From Ensifer sp. MPMI2T (GTDB lineage Bacteria > Pseudomonadota > Alphaproteobacteria > Rhizobiales > Rhizobiaceae), in NCBI RefSeq assembly GCF_004827385.1, contig NZ_SRXN01000011.1:62001-126000 (forward strand): a stretch of 64,000 nucleotides of DNA. The letters run 5' to 3'. The position numbers were made by a program, and so were the translations under genes. The notes under the pieces were generated by a model. That model had not been told where the DNA came from. It worked only from the letters and a program-made list of their open reading frames with translations, and did no database searches. Positions 1-7,753 of this stretch are shown here, piece after piece. Position 1 is the first letter of the stretch; every line of letters begins with the position of its first letter.

Positions 1-127
1 CGACGCAGTCGGCGGCGCACCCAAGGCCACGTCGGTCACCGCCGCGGCGATCGTTGCCGGCAACGCTTGCAGGCGCCGGGTTGCTGTCCTATCCCCGGAG
101 ACGTTTCGATTCGACGGGAGACGATTC
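1..127. other. left-edge sequence, no assignable gene
   Basis: The + strand frame starting at base 2 is open from the window edge into the gene at 128, and the frame starting at base 3 ends in a TGA that overlaps the ATG at 128 (ATGA). Either could be the tail of an upstream gene cut by the window edge. Neither tail has a recognisable motif, so no product is proposed. Confidence 0.3.
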
Positions 128-475
128 ATGAGTGTCGGGCCAGCCGCCTTTCCGGACAGGGACACGACCGCCGCCAAGCTTTCGAGCTTCGGCGAAGCAG
201 ATCAGGCTTTCGTCAAGCTGCTGATGGAGAATCCGGAGCAGGACGAAAACCTCATGGAAGGCCTGCATCGTCATCTCGACCTCGCCGCCGAGGCACGTTT
301 TCTGAATTCGCTGAAGCTGGAGAAGCTCGGCCAATGGCTCGGCAACGAGGCGCCCGCCCGGCTGCAGATGCGCCTCATGGAAGCTGCTCGCTCCAGCCAA
401 CACCCCGCCTACCAGGCGTTCCGCGCGGGGCTGGCGAAATCCAGCGGCCTGCAGCGGGCATTTCCAAAGGCTTGA
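128..475 (+). CDS. hypothetical protein, 115 aa
   Basis: I do not recognise this protein. It is predicted almost wholly alpha-helical and soluble, with no cysteine, signal peptide or membrane segment; acidic and Leu-rich helices fill residues 15-105. The ATG at 128 is chosen because a GGGAGA Shine-Dalgarno-like stretch lies 7 bases upstream. The frame stays open further upstream to the window edge, so a longer protein is possible. The next gene is on the other strand and convergent, so nothing in the context tells its role. Confidence 0.55.
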   Translation: MSVGPAAFPDRDTTAAKLSSFGEADQAFVKLLMENPEQDENLMEGLHRHLDLAAEARFLNSLKLEKLGQWLGNEAPARLQMRLMEAARSSQHPAYQAFRAGLAKSSGLQRAFPKA

Positions 476-529
476 TAGAGGGTGATCCGTAACGCCCCGA
501 ACGGGCTGGTACCGACCTCGGCTGCGTGC

Positions 530-1246
530 TCATGGAGGCGCAGATCTGGCCGGATGGTAACTAAATATTACTAGAGAGATCGGAAACGGCAGCATCCACC
601 TGTCATCTGGAAAATGACGTTTGACGCTCAGTAATCTTCCATCTTCCGAAGAGATCCATATCTCGGAAATCGCACGATACGGAAAATGCCGCCAGATAGC
701 TGAGTAGCGAATAATCTGCGGAGTCGCATTTTCCTGTTGCGGTAGAAGCTTGCAGGAATTCCACACAGGACCCTGCTCTTCTACGGTTGACACGTCCGCT
801 CTCATATATCGCTGCCACTTTGCAGAAAATGAGTACCTCTCATACACGAGGGATTCCGTGACACGTATCTCTTGATGCGCCTTCAATGTGCCATCGGCCT
901 TCACATTGTAGAGCACTGCTGAATAGAACGGGCCATTCTTGGTCTTGAGATAGGCTCGGTTTACCGCCTTACAGGAAACATCCTCTCTCCAAGCGTCCTC
1001 AGAGGAGGTGGGCTCCGTCCATCCCCGTTCGCGCTTGAGTGTCTGGCTGGCCTGCACAATAGCCTTCGGTGGAGTGTGGTTCATGACTGCCGCGCTGCCC
1101 GCGCCGCCATACACTGCCGAACTGAGAAGTGCCGGTAGTAAGCTGGAAATAAACGAAGATAGCACAGTGTTTGCCGATGACTGCTGATGAAGCTTGACGC
1201 CTCCATAAGTTGCAATGATCGCCAGGCGGTCAAGCTTCAGTTTCAT
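530..1246 (-). CDS. hypothetical protein with N-terminal hydrophobic segment, 238 aa
   Basis: Not recognised. Residues about 27-55 are a hydrophobic, Ser/Ala-rich stretch that could be a membrane anchor or a poorly cleaved signal, which would put the rest outside the cytoplasm. The remainder is rich in aromatic residues and has two cysteines (in DVSCKAV and NSCKLLP) that could form a disulphide. The ATG at 1246 is taken over a TTG one codon earlier. Base composition looks less GC-rich than the neighbours, which may mean recent acquisition; this was judged by eye, not computed. It lies downstream of the sigma/VWA pair but is probably separate. Confidence 0.5.
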   Translation of the reverse strand: MKLKLDRLAIIATYGGVKLHQQSSANTVLSSFISSLLPALLSSAVYGGAGSAAVMNHTPPKAIVQASQTLKRERGWTEPTSSEDAWREDVSCKAVNRAYLKTKNGPFYSAVLYNVKADGTLKAHQEIRVTESLVYERYSFSAKWQRYMRADVSTVEEQGPVWNSCKLLPQQENATPQIIRYSAIWRHFPYRAISEIWISSEDGRLLSVKRHFPDDRWMLPFPISLVIFSYHPARSAPP

Positions 1247-1303
1247 CAAGCTCTCGATATATGCTGCTTGATTGGGTGTCTGAGTTTGGTCCGTGTGCTG
1301 CGG

Positions 1304-3316
1304 CTACTCCTTAGCGCCAGAAAGCCCCTTCGCCAGCCGCACCAGATTGCCGAACTCGCCGCGATAGCCGAAGGGATCGGCCCCCTTGGCTCCCTTCGCA
1401 AGATCGGCGACCGCCGTGTAGGAATAGCCAGAAAGCGCCGTATTTCCTGCAAGCTTCTGGCCGAAAGCAGCGACGGCTGTGGAGAATCGGACGTCTGCCG
1501 AGGCTTCGCCGAGCGAGGCCACCGCATTCGCCTCCGTGACCGGCGTGGTGATCAACTCGCTTTTGTCGCTGTCCGGCTTCTTATAGCGGATCTTGAGATA
1601 GGCGAGTTCGCCAGAATGCGCAGTCGCATTCGCTGCCGGCTTCTCCGCCGTCGCATAGCGCAGGTCGTCGTTGAGGACAGCCGGGCTTCCCTTCGGCGTC
1701 ACTTCGTAGATCGCGGCGACGCTGTGGCCAGAGCCGATATCGCCGGCGTCCACCCGGTCGTTGTTGAAATCCTCGCGTTTCAGCGCCCGGGTCTCGTAGC
1801 CGATGAGACGATATTCGGCGATCGCCGCCGGATTGAACTCCACTTGCAGCTTGACGTCCTTGGCGATCGGGAAGAGCGATGAACCCGCCTCCTCGACCAA
1901 GGTTTTCTGGGCTTCGGCGAGGGTGTCGATATAGGTTGCAACGCCGTTGCCGTTCTGGGCGATCGCCTGCATCAGCGCGTCGTTGTAGTTACCGCGGCCG
2001 AAGCCGAGAACCGAGAGAAAGACACCGCTCTTGCGCTTTTCCTCGACCAGCCGCTTCAGCTCCTCGTCGCTCGACGGGCCAACATTGAAATCACCGTCGG
2101 TTGCCAGCAGGATGCGGTTGACGCCGCCCTTGACGCGAGCCTTTTCGGCCAGCTGATAGGCTGCATCGATGCCGGCAGCGCCGGCCGTCGAGCCGCCCGG
2201 TGTCAGCGTATCGATCGCCGCCAGGATCTTCGCCTTGTCCTTGACCGCCGTCGGCTCGAGCACTGTGCCGGCGTTGCCGGCATAGGTGACGATCGACACC
2301 GTGTCTTCCGGCTTCAGCTTGTCGACAAGCAGCCGGAAGGCGTTCTTCAGCAGCGGCAGCTTGTCCGGCTCGTCCATGGAGCCGGAAACGTCGATCAGGA
2401 AGACGAGGTTGGCCTTCGGCGCCTCCGCTGGCACGACATCATAGCCCTTGATTGCCACATGCATCAGACGCGTGCCCGCATTCCACGGGGTCGGCGTGAC
2501 GGTGACCGTCGCCTTGAAGGGTTCCGCGGCCGAGGCCGGTCGCGGCCAGTCGTAGGGGAAATAATTGACCATCTCCTCGACCCGCACGGCATCGGGGTTG
2601 GGCATCTCGCCCGCCATCAGCGAGCGGCGAACGAAGGAATAGGAGGCCGTATCGACATCGGCGGAGAAGGTCGAGACCGGCTCGCTCGCCACGCTCTTCA
2701 CCGGATTGGCATCGGCGTTGCCGAAACGCTCGCGGTTCTCCATCGGCGGCGGAAGAATGTCGCCCGGTGTCGTCGGCGCTGGCATGATCTCCATGCGCCC
2801 GCGCGCCGCAAAGCCGACCGTTCCGCCGAGCGTGCTCATGGGAGCGGCGGTATCGGCGGCCATTCGGCTCGCCATTGCGTCGGCTTCCGCGGCCGCCGGC
2901 GCTTCGCTTTCCACTTCCTCCGCTATTTTCGCGGCGGCCTGAGCCTGCGAGCGGGCAAGCGACGCGGCGCCCTGCGCTTCAGGCGCAGCCGGCTTCGGGT
3001 CGGTCTTTGTAGCAATCTCGGTTTGCTTCTCGGGCAGCCGATCGTTGCGGACCGTTTCCAGCGTCAGGAAGGCGGCGGGCACGACGATCAGCGTTGCTAG
3101 CGCCGATCCAGCAAGCAATTTCCGGTTCATGATGGGGCTCCATATCCGGTTGAAGATGGAGCTTGGACGAAGTGACGGTGCGGATCCTTGGGCGGCACCC
3201 GAATTTTCCGCCGCCGCATCATAGGCTTCCATAGCCGCGGCGAGCGCGCGCGCCCGCGCCTCGCTCGAAGGCGTCGGCGGCAGCTTTCCTGCAAGCTTCT
3301 CGAAATCGTCTGTCAT
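1304..3316 (-). CDS. membrane-anchored VWA domain protein (YfbK type)
   Basis: Cytoplasmic N-terminus of about 65 residues, one transmembrane segment at about 67-86, a long low-complexity Ala/Pro linker, then the YfbK-type N-terminal motif (TFSADVDTASYSF, about 217-229). A von Willebrand A domain follows with its metal-ion site DVSGS near 310, and a C-terminal DUF3520-like region fills the last ~180 residues. The predicted topology places the VWA domain in the periplasm. The ATG at 3316 sits 10 bases after AAGGAGG; a GTG at 3322, which overlaps the sigma factor stop as GTGA, is also possible. It is translationally coupled to the ECF sigma gene. By position and topology it may act as that sigma factor's anti-sigma or sensor; this is inference. 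Confidence 0.88.
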   Translation of the reverse strand: MTDDFEKLAGKLPPTPSSEARARALAAAMEAYDAAAENSGAAQGSAPSLRPSSIFNRIWSPIMNRKLLAGSALATLIVVPAAFLTLETVRNDRLPEKQTEIATKTDPKPAAPEAQGAASLARSQAQAAAKIAEEVESEAPAAAEADAMASRMAADTAAPMSTLGGTVGFAARGRMEIMPAPTTPGDILPPPMENRERFGNADANPVKSVASEPVSTFSADVDTASYSFVRRSLMAGEMPNPDAVRVEEMVNYFPYDWPRPASAAEPFKATVTVTPTPWNAGTRLMHVAIKGYDVVPAEAPKANLVFLIDVSGSMDEPDKLPLLKNAFRLLVDKLKPEDTVSIVTYAGNAGTVLEPTAVKDKAKILAAIDTLTPGGSTAGAAGIDAAYQLAEKARVKGGVNRILLATDGDFNVGPSSDEELKRLVEEKRKSGVFLSVLGFGRGNYNDALMQAIAQNGNGVATYIDTLAEAQKTLVEEAGSSLFPIAKDVKLQVEFNPAAIAEYRLIGYETRALKREDFNNDRVDAGDIGSGHSVAAIYEVTPKGSPAVLNDDLRYATAEKPAANATAHSGELAYLKIRYKKPDSDKSELITTPVTEANAVASLGEASADVRFSTAVAAFGQKLAGNTALSGYSYTAVADLAKGAKGADPFGYRGEFGNLVRLAKGLSGAKE

Positions 3317-3318
3317 GA

Positions 3319-3846
3319 TCACACAGCCTCCTTGCCGAGCATTGTCCGCAGACGCTTGCGCGCCTCATGGACGTGCCAGGAGATGGTCGCCTCGGAGCAG
3401 CCGAGCACGTCTGCCGCGGCGGCATGGCTCAAGCCTTCGGCGTAGACGAGCAGGACGGCATCGCATTGCTTCTCCGGCAGCGCCCGGACTGCCGTCCAGA
3501 GCGCTTCCTGGCGGTCCTCGTCCTGCCCATCCGGTATGCCCTGCGCCACTTGATCCGACGCATAGGCCGCAATCTTGCGCTCGTCGCGCACTCGACGGCG
3601 GCGATGGTCGCGCGCGGCGTTGAGCGTCAGCGTGTAGAGCCAGGTGCGGAAACGGCTGGTGCCACGAAAGCCGCGGATCGCGGAACCGAGGCGAATGCAG
3701 ACGTCCTGCGTGATATCCTCGGCATCGGTCAAGTTGCCGGACCAGCGCCAGGCAACAGCGTTGACGAAATCATAGTGGCGCTCGACCAGGAGGCTGAACG
3801 CCTCCCTATCGCCCCTCACCGCCCTTTCAACGAGTTCCGCGTCCAA
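3319..3846 (-). CDS. ECF-type RNA polymerase sigma factor
   Basis: A 175-aa sigma-70 family protein of ECF size. Region 2 spans about residues 12-75 (core-binding and -10 recognition, including the LTDAEDITQDV stretch). Region 4 spans about 115-170, with a helix-turn-helix (GLSHAAAADVLGCSEATISWH) for -35 recognition. No zinc-finger anti-sigma gene follows; instead the next gene, overlapping its stop codon, encodes a membrane VWA protein. The signal sensed is unknown. Family assignment is firm from the motifs; the regulon cannot be read here. Confidence 0.92.
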   Translation of the reverse strand: MDAELVERAVRGDREAFSLLVERHYDFVNAVAWRWSGNLTDAEDITQDVCIRLGSAIRGFRGTSRFRTWLYTLTLNAARDHRRRRVRDERKIAAYASDQVAQGIPDGQDEDRQEALWTAVRALPEKQCDAVLLVYAEGLSHAAAADVLGCSEATISWHVHEARKRLRTMLGKEAV

Positions 3847-3921
3847 GTCCGTGCCCGCTTTCGACCTGTTTTCCCGTTAGACGTCCACCGTCACCCGTTC
3901 CTTTGGGACCTTCGAAAAAAA

Positions 3922-4689
3922 TTATCGCGGGAACGAAGCGACCACGGCGATAATAGGCCCGAGCGGAAACAGACGATCGTGGCGATTGATCTCCGGCGCA
4001 TAGAGGCTCGAAATCGTGCCGTCGAGAAAGAGCGCGTTCGGGCAATCAAGCGCGTCGCGAAATAACGTCGCGAAATCATGAAAGCGCACCGGCCGCTTCG
4101 ACACTGCGAAGACCACCTCGCCCGAAGTCTTCACGCCGACGCCGTTGCGGGTTTTCAGGCTGTCGCTGTTCGGCAGGAAGCGCGGATGCAGTGCGCCATC
4201 GATCACGAGCATCGGGCCGGATTGCGTCGCAAAGCGCGGCTTGATACCACCGGCACGATACGCATCCGCCGCCATGACTCCCGCCTTGCCGTCGTCGACA
4301 TAGAAGACGCCGTTCGGCAACAGGTGGAAATTGCCCCATCCGGAATTGGTGTTGAGCGGCGCCTGCTCCACGCCCTCCTCCACATGCAGGCCGACGGGCG
4401 ACAGATCCTCGTGATACATGCCGCCGTTCATGGCGAAGACGAGATATTCGTCGCGATGGCGCAGTTCGAGCGACAGCGCCTTGAAGGATTTGAACGGCGC
4501 GCCCGCCTGGTCCTTGTTGTAGAGGCGAATGTCGCTCGCCGTCGGATCGAAGGAGCAGACGACATAATCCTCGCCGAGGTGGCTAACGTACCGGCAGGCG
4601 GCGCCTGCGGCGTCGGCTGGCGAGGGCTTGGCAAAGCCGGCCGTCAGGATGGCGGCGCCGACGAGGAAGGCTTTCGGAAACAGTGGCAT
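3922..4689 (-). CDS. phosphodiester glycosidase (NAGPA-like) family secreted protein
   Basis: 255 aa with a cleavable signal peptide (about residues 1-27, ending near ADAAG), so exported. The body matches the phosphodiester glycosidase / YigE (DUF2233) fold: FAMNGGMY near residue 84, LLPNGVFYVDDGKAGV near 120, RFATQSGPMLV near 148 and LFLDGTISSLY near 227. These Gly/Asp/Asn motifs form the family's active-site core. Family members cleave sugar-phosphodiester linkages, but the substrate here is unknown. The first ATG in frame is at 4728; the one at 4689 is preferred because the signal peptide begins directly there. Confidence 0.85.
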   Translation of the reverse strand: MPLFPKAFLVGAAILTAGFAKPSPADAAGAACRYVSHLGEDYVVCSFDPTASDIRLYNKDQAGAPFKSFKALSLELRHRDEYLVFAMNGGMYHEDLSPVGLHVEEGVEQAPLNTNSGWGNFHLLPNGVFYVDDGKAGVMAADAYRAGGIKPRFATQSGPMLVIDGALHPRFLPNSDSLKTRNGVGVKTSGEVVFAVSKRPVRFHDFATLFRDALDCPNALFLDGTISSLYAPEINRHDRLFPLGPIIAVVASFPR

Positions 4690-4771
4690 GGTTCGCGACT
4701 CGAAGCGGATCGTGACGTAGCATCGCATGGATTGCGGCGAAAATTGATGCTTGCGTTCGCCATCGCGGAAA

Positions 4772-4832
4772 GCCTCTCATCCACCTGCCGGCACCTTCTC
4801 CCCGCACGCGGGGAGAGGGTTAGGGTGAGGGG
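4772..4832. repeat. palindromic intergenic repeat with CTCCCCGC hairpin
   Basis: The core is a perfect stem CTCCCCGC / GCGGGGAG (4798-4805 and 4808-4815) with a 2-base loop. It is flanked by CCTCTCATCC and GGGTGAGGGG, which extend the pairing. The pattern matches the short mosaic palindromes common between genes in rhizobia. It lies between two leftward genes and could act as a transcription attenuator or mRNA stabiliser. Confidence 0.7.
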
Positions 4833-4845
4833 CAATCCGGGTCGG

Positions 4846-5544
4846 CTATAAGCTCAGCGCCGCCATATGGAAACGCAGTTGCTGAGCCGGATAACGATAA
4901 TCCCGCCCCACCGGACAGGCATCGCGCGAAAGACAGCCGTGGGGGAGACAGCCGCCCGCCCCCGCCTCGGACCTCAAATGCGTGCGGCAGCGGCCGACAT
5001 CGAATGTGTGGGTGACCAAAGCATCGGCCGGACAGGCGGAAAGGCATGGCTTCTCCGCGCATGAGTCGCAAGGATGACCGGCCGTCACTTCGTCCGTTGC
5101 CGGCAGCAGTCGGTTGAAGCCGAGCGCCCCGCGATAACCGTGCCAGAGGCCGTACCGCGGGTGAATAAGGATCCCGAGCGGCGAAGGCCTTATCCCCTCC
5201 GCCTGCATCGCCCACTGCTGGAAAGGCTGCCAGGGCGGATCGGACGGGAAATAGGAGATGGCGCCGGCCGCCTCCGCGACAGGTCGGATCACCTGTTTCG
5301 ACCAGTCGTCGAGCGGATCGGTGCCGCCGCGATCCGGCTCGCCCTCGCGCCAGCGGCTGAACGGCTTCCAGAGCGAGCCGCCGATATTGCCGACGAGCAC
5401 AACGCTCGCGGCAGGCCTGCCATCCGCAAGCATCGGGCCGGAGTCGCCACCAGCGAAGTTCACCGTGCCACGCAAAAAAAGACCGTGCGGCGCGAGCGCC
5501 GCACGGATCGTTTCAAGCAATTCGTCCGCCGATGGAACCGTCAT
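4846..5544 (-). CDS. 4Fe-4S ferredoxin-type protein next to mttB
   Basis: 232 aa, cytoplasmic. A bacterial ferredoxin cluster-binding motif CX2CX4CX3CP sits at C159, C162, C167 and C171. Four more cysteines (C186, C199, C204, C210) could hold a second cluster. The arrangement resembles the C-terminal half of epoxyqueuosine reductase-like proteins, but the queuosine enzyme's N-terminal corrin domain is not evident. It is immediately downstream of the MttB-family gene on the same strand. The likely role is electron supply, for example to the activator that re-reduces Co(II) corrinoid; this is inferred from context only. Confidence 0.75.
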   Translation of the reverse strand: MTVPSADELLETIRAALAPHGLFLRGTVNFAGGDSGPMLADGRPAASVVLVGNIGGSLWKPFSRWREGEPDRGGTDPLDDWSKQVIRPVAEAAGAISYFPSDPPWQPFQQWAMQAEGIRPSPLGILIHPRYGLWHGYRGALGFNRLLPATDEVTAGHPCDSCAEKPCLSACPADALVTHTFDVGRCRTHLRSEAGAGGCLPHGCLSRDACPVGRDYRYPAQQLRFHMAALSL

Positions 5545-5651
5545 TTCGGTTTCGGCCCGTGTAGTTCGTAATGCGGGCGCCAGACGTCCTTCTGGATCAT
5601 GTCGGCCACCTGCGCCCTACCGCCTTGCTCCCTGGCTCGCTCGGGAGCCTT
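5541..5651 (-). other. in-frame extension after the mttB stop codon
   Basis: After the TGA at 5652-5654 the same frame stays open for exactly 36 codons. It ends with a TGA that overlaps the ATG of the Fe-S gene (ATGA, 5541-5544). The extension ends in VWRPHYELHGPKPK, a protein-like composition. It contains an internal ATG that would encode only 19 residues. It may be a former C-terminus of MttB, a readthrough product, a tiny separate peptide, or chance. Confidence 0.4.
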
Positions 5652-7226
5652 TCAGGTAAAGGCGTCCGGCATGGAGTCCTTGCGCTTGGCGATATAGTCC
5701 TTCAGAGCGTCGTCGATCGCGGGATCGAGGTACGGCGCCTCGTAATGCTCCAGCCAGCTGCGCGCCAGCGCATTGGCGCGCTGTTCGATCCGCTTCTCGC
5801 CCTCGATTTCCCACTGCTCGAAGGAATTGTTGTCGGCGAGCGGCGAGCGGTAGAAGGCAGTCTGGAAGTTGGCCTGCGTGTGCGCGCAGCCGAGATAGTG
5901 GCTGCCCGGGCCGACTTCGCGGATCGCGTCGAGCGCCTGCGCGTTCTCGGAGAGGTCCACGCCCTCGGCCATCTTCTGCATCATGCCGAGTTGGTCCTGG
6001 TCGATCATGAACTTCTCGTAGGACGAAACGAGGCCGCCTTCGAGCCAGCCGGCCGCATGCAGCACGAAGTTGGTGCCCGCAAGCAGCGTCATGTTGAGCG
6101 TGCTCGCAGACTCGTGCGCGGCCTGGGCATCCGGAACCTTGGAGCCGCAGAGCGAACCGCCGGTACGGAACGGCAGACCGAGACGGCGGGCAAGCTGCGC
6201 CGCGCCGTAGGAAACGAGCGACGGCTCCGGCGTGCCGAAGGTCGGCGCACCCGACTGCATCGAGATCGAGGCCGCGAAGGTGCCGAAGAGGACCGGCGCG
6301 CCCTTGCGGATGAGCTGGGTAAAGGCCGCACCCGCCAGCACCTCGGCAAGGATCTGCGTCAGCGTGCCGGTGACGGTGACCGGGCTCATCGCGCCCGACA
6401 GGATGAACGGCGAAACCACGCAAGCCTGGTTGTGGCGGGCGTAGACCTTGGCGGCACCCAGCATCGTCTCGTCGAACACCATCGGCGAGTTGGCGTTGAT
6501 GAGGTTGAGCGTCACCGTGTTGTTCTCGACGAAATCGTCGCCGAAGAGGATCTTTGCCATCGCAATCGTGTCTTCGGCACGCTCAGGCGCCGTGACCGAG
6601 CCCATGAAGGGTTTGTCGGAATATTTGATATGGCTGTAGACCATATCGAGGTGGCGCTTGTTGACCGGAATGTCGACCGGCTCGCAGACGGTACCGCCCG
6701 ACGAATGCATCGAGGGCGCCAGATAGGCGAGCTTCACGAAATTGCGGAAATCCTCGATCGTCGCATAACGGCGGTTGCCGTCGAGGTCGCGGACGAAGGG
6801 CGGGCCGTAAACCGGCGCGAAAACCGTCGCCTTGCCGCCGATATGGGCGTTGCGCTCAGGATTGCGCGCGTGCCAGGTGAAGTTCGACGGCGCAGTCTTC
6901 AGAAGCTCGCGGCAGAGCCCTTTCGGGAAGTGAACACGCTGCCCGCGCACGTCGGCGCCGGCGGCCTTCCAGAGATCGAGCGCTTCGGCGTCGTCGCGGA
7001 ACTCGATGCCGATCTCCTCGAGAATGGTGTCGGCGTTGCGCTCGATGAGCTGCAGGCCTTCCTCGTCCAGCACTTCGTATTCGCGAATCTTACGCTGAAT
7101 GTAGGGAAGAGACGGTCCCGGACCGCCGCCGGTGCGCGATGCCCGGCGCGCTGCCGCCCCACGTCCCTCGCCACGCGCGCGGCGTCCGCCGCCCTCGACC
7201 GCACCCTGTTCTGTCACGTCGCTCAT
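5652..7226 (-). CDS. mttB: trimethylamine methyltransferase family protein (non-pyrrolysine MttB homologue)
   Basis: 524 aa and full length for the MttB family (TIM-barrel corrinoid methyltransferases). It would transfer a methyl group from an N-methylated substrate to the Co(I) corrinoid protein encoded divergently at 7754. There is no in-frame amber codon, so it belongs to the large non-pyrrolysine branch, whose characterised members demethylate betaines, carnitine and related compounds; the actual substrate is unknown. The start at 7226 (MSDVTEQG) is chosen over upstream alternatives; the first 35 residues are Gly/Arg-rich and disordered-looking. The frame continues for 36 codons past the TGA stop, up to the start of the Fe-S gene (see findings). 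Confidence 0.92.
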   Translation of the reverse strand: MSDVTEQGAVEGGGRRARGEGRGAAARRASRTGGGPGPSLPYIQRKIREYEVLDEEGLQLIERNADTILEEIGIEFRDDAEALDLWKAAGADVRGQRVHFPKGLCRELLKTAPSNFTWHARNPERNAHIGGKATVFAPVYGPPFVRDLDGNRRYATIEDFRNFVKLAYLAPSMHSSGGTVCEPVDIPVNKRHLDMVYSHIKYSDKPFMGSVTAPERAEDTIAMAKILFGDDFVENNTVTLNLINANSPMVFDETMLGAAKVYARHNQACVVSPFILSGAMSPVTVTGTLTQILAEVLAGAAFTQLIRKGAPVLFGTFAASISMQSGAPTFGTPEPSLVSYGAAQLARRLGLPFRTGGSLCGSKVPDAQAAHESASTLNMTLLAGTNFVLHAAGWLEGGLVSSYEKFMIDQDQLGMMQKMAEGVDLSENAQALDAIREVGPGSHYLGCAHTQANFQTAFYRSPLADNNSFEQWEIEGEKRIEQRANALARSWLEHYEAPYLDPAIDDALKDYIAKRKDSMPDAFT

Positions 7227-7392
7227 TCGCTCATTCCTCTCCCGCCGCGCCTTCTGGCTCTCCATGGGACGCGGCAACGCTTTGATTAAGTGGCGCATAT
7301 TCCTCCCGAAGTTCGAGAACAACGGTCGAAACCATGCACCGGGATCGATCTTGGGCTAATGCTACCAAGCCGCCGAACCGGTACGGGTCTCA

Positions 7393-7413
7393 ATGCGCCA
7401 ACGCGTGGCGCAT
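7393..7413. promoter_or_regulatory. perfect inverted repeat, candidate operator of the methyltransferase locus
   Basis: Arms ATGCGCCA (7393-7400) and TGGCGCAT (7406-7413) are separated by ACGCG. Such an 8-5-8 palindrome between divergent genes is typical of a dimeric regulator's binding site. The 10-mer TGCGCCACGC on its minus strand recurs upstream of the GlxA-family gene at 31892-31901. The cognate regulator is not known. Confidence 0.5.
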
Positions 7414-7584
7414 CTCAGACACTCAACCTTGAGATCCGTCAAGGGCCGACAGGGCCTAAGAATCTACGCCACACCCACGAAAATCCTTGTGCGAAAACGG
7501 TGCAGCAAAATGTAACTTCTTGAACTGTTGCAGAATTTTACCGGATACCCGATTCCGTGAGCGACTGAGATGCGTTAGGACTAT

Positions 7585-7610
7585 GGCGCCGCGGGCGAAC
7601 CACCGGCGCC
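7585..7610 (+). other. GC-rich hairpin in the corrinoid gene leader
   Basis: GGCGCCG (7585-7591) pairs with CGGCGCC (7604-7610) across a 12-base loop and is followed by GTCGCTTTTC. It could be a weak intrinsic terminator or attenuator in the leader of the gene at 7754. The T-run is short, so function is uncertain. Confidence 0.3.
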
Positions 7611-7753
7611 GTCGCTTTTCATCATATGCGACGTCGCTTTCAAAAAGAGATTTTTAGGTTTGGACCGCTAAGGATGGGCAACGCGTCCGGATCGTGCCCG
7701 ACCGAGCCAGATCACCGCGAAGACTACCGTGCCAGGAACCGAGGAACCCTAAT

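Larger units (their letters stand above)
7227..7753. promoter_or_regulatory. divergent mttB / corrinoid-protein promoter region
   Basis: These 527 bases separate two divergent partner genes, so both promoters should lie here. Visible elements are a perfect 8-bp inverted repeat at 7393-7413 and a 7-bp hairpin at 7585-7610. No cobalamin-riboswitch box, SAM riboswitch or credible ORF was found by eye. The long 5' leader in front of the corrinoid gene leaves room for RNA-level control. Confidence 0.5.

Noticed and set aside
5652-7226. Pyrrolysine-type MttB
   Set aside because: There is no in-frame TAG in the body of the gene, so it is the non-pyrrolysine branch.
5571-7289. 572-aa + strand open frame opposite mttB
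   Set aside because: Arg/Glu/Leu-rich antisense shadow of a real gene, caused by high third-position GC; no ribosome site or family motif.
7414-7753. Cobalamin or SAM riboswitch upstream of the corrinoid gene
   Set aside because: No B12-box-like element or SAM-II core could be matched by eye; only a generic hairpin was found.
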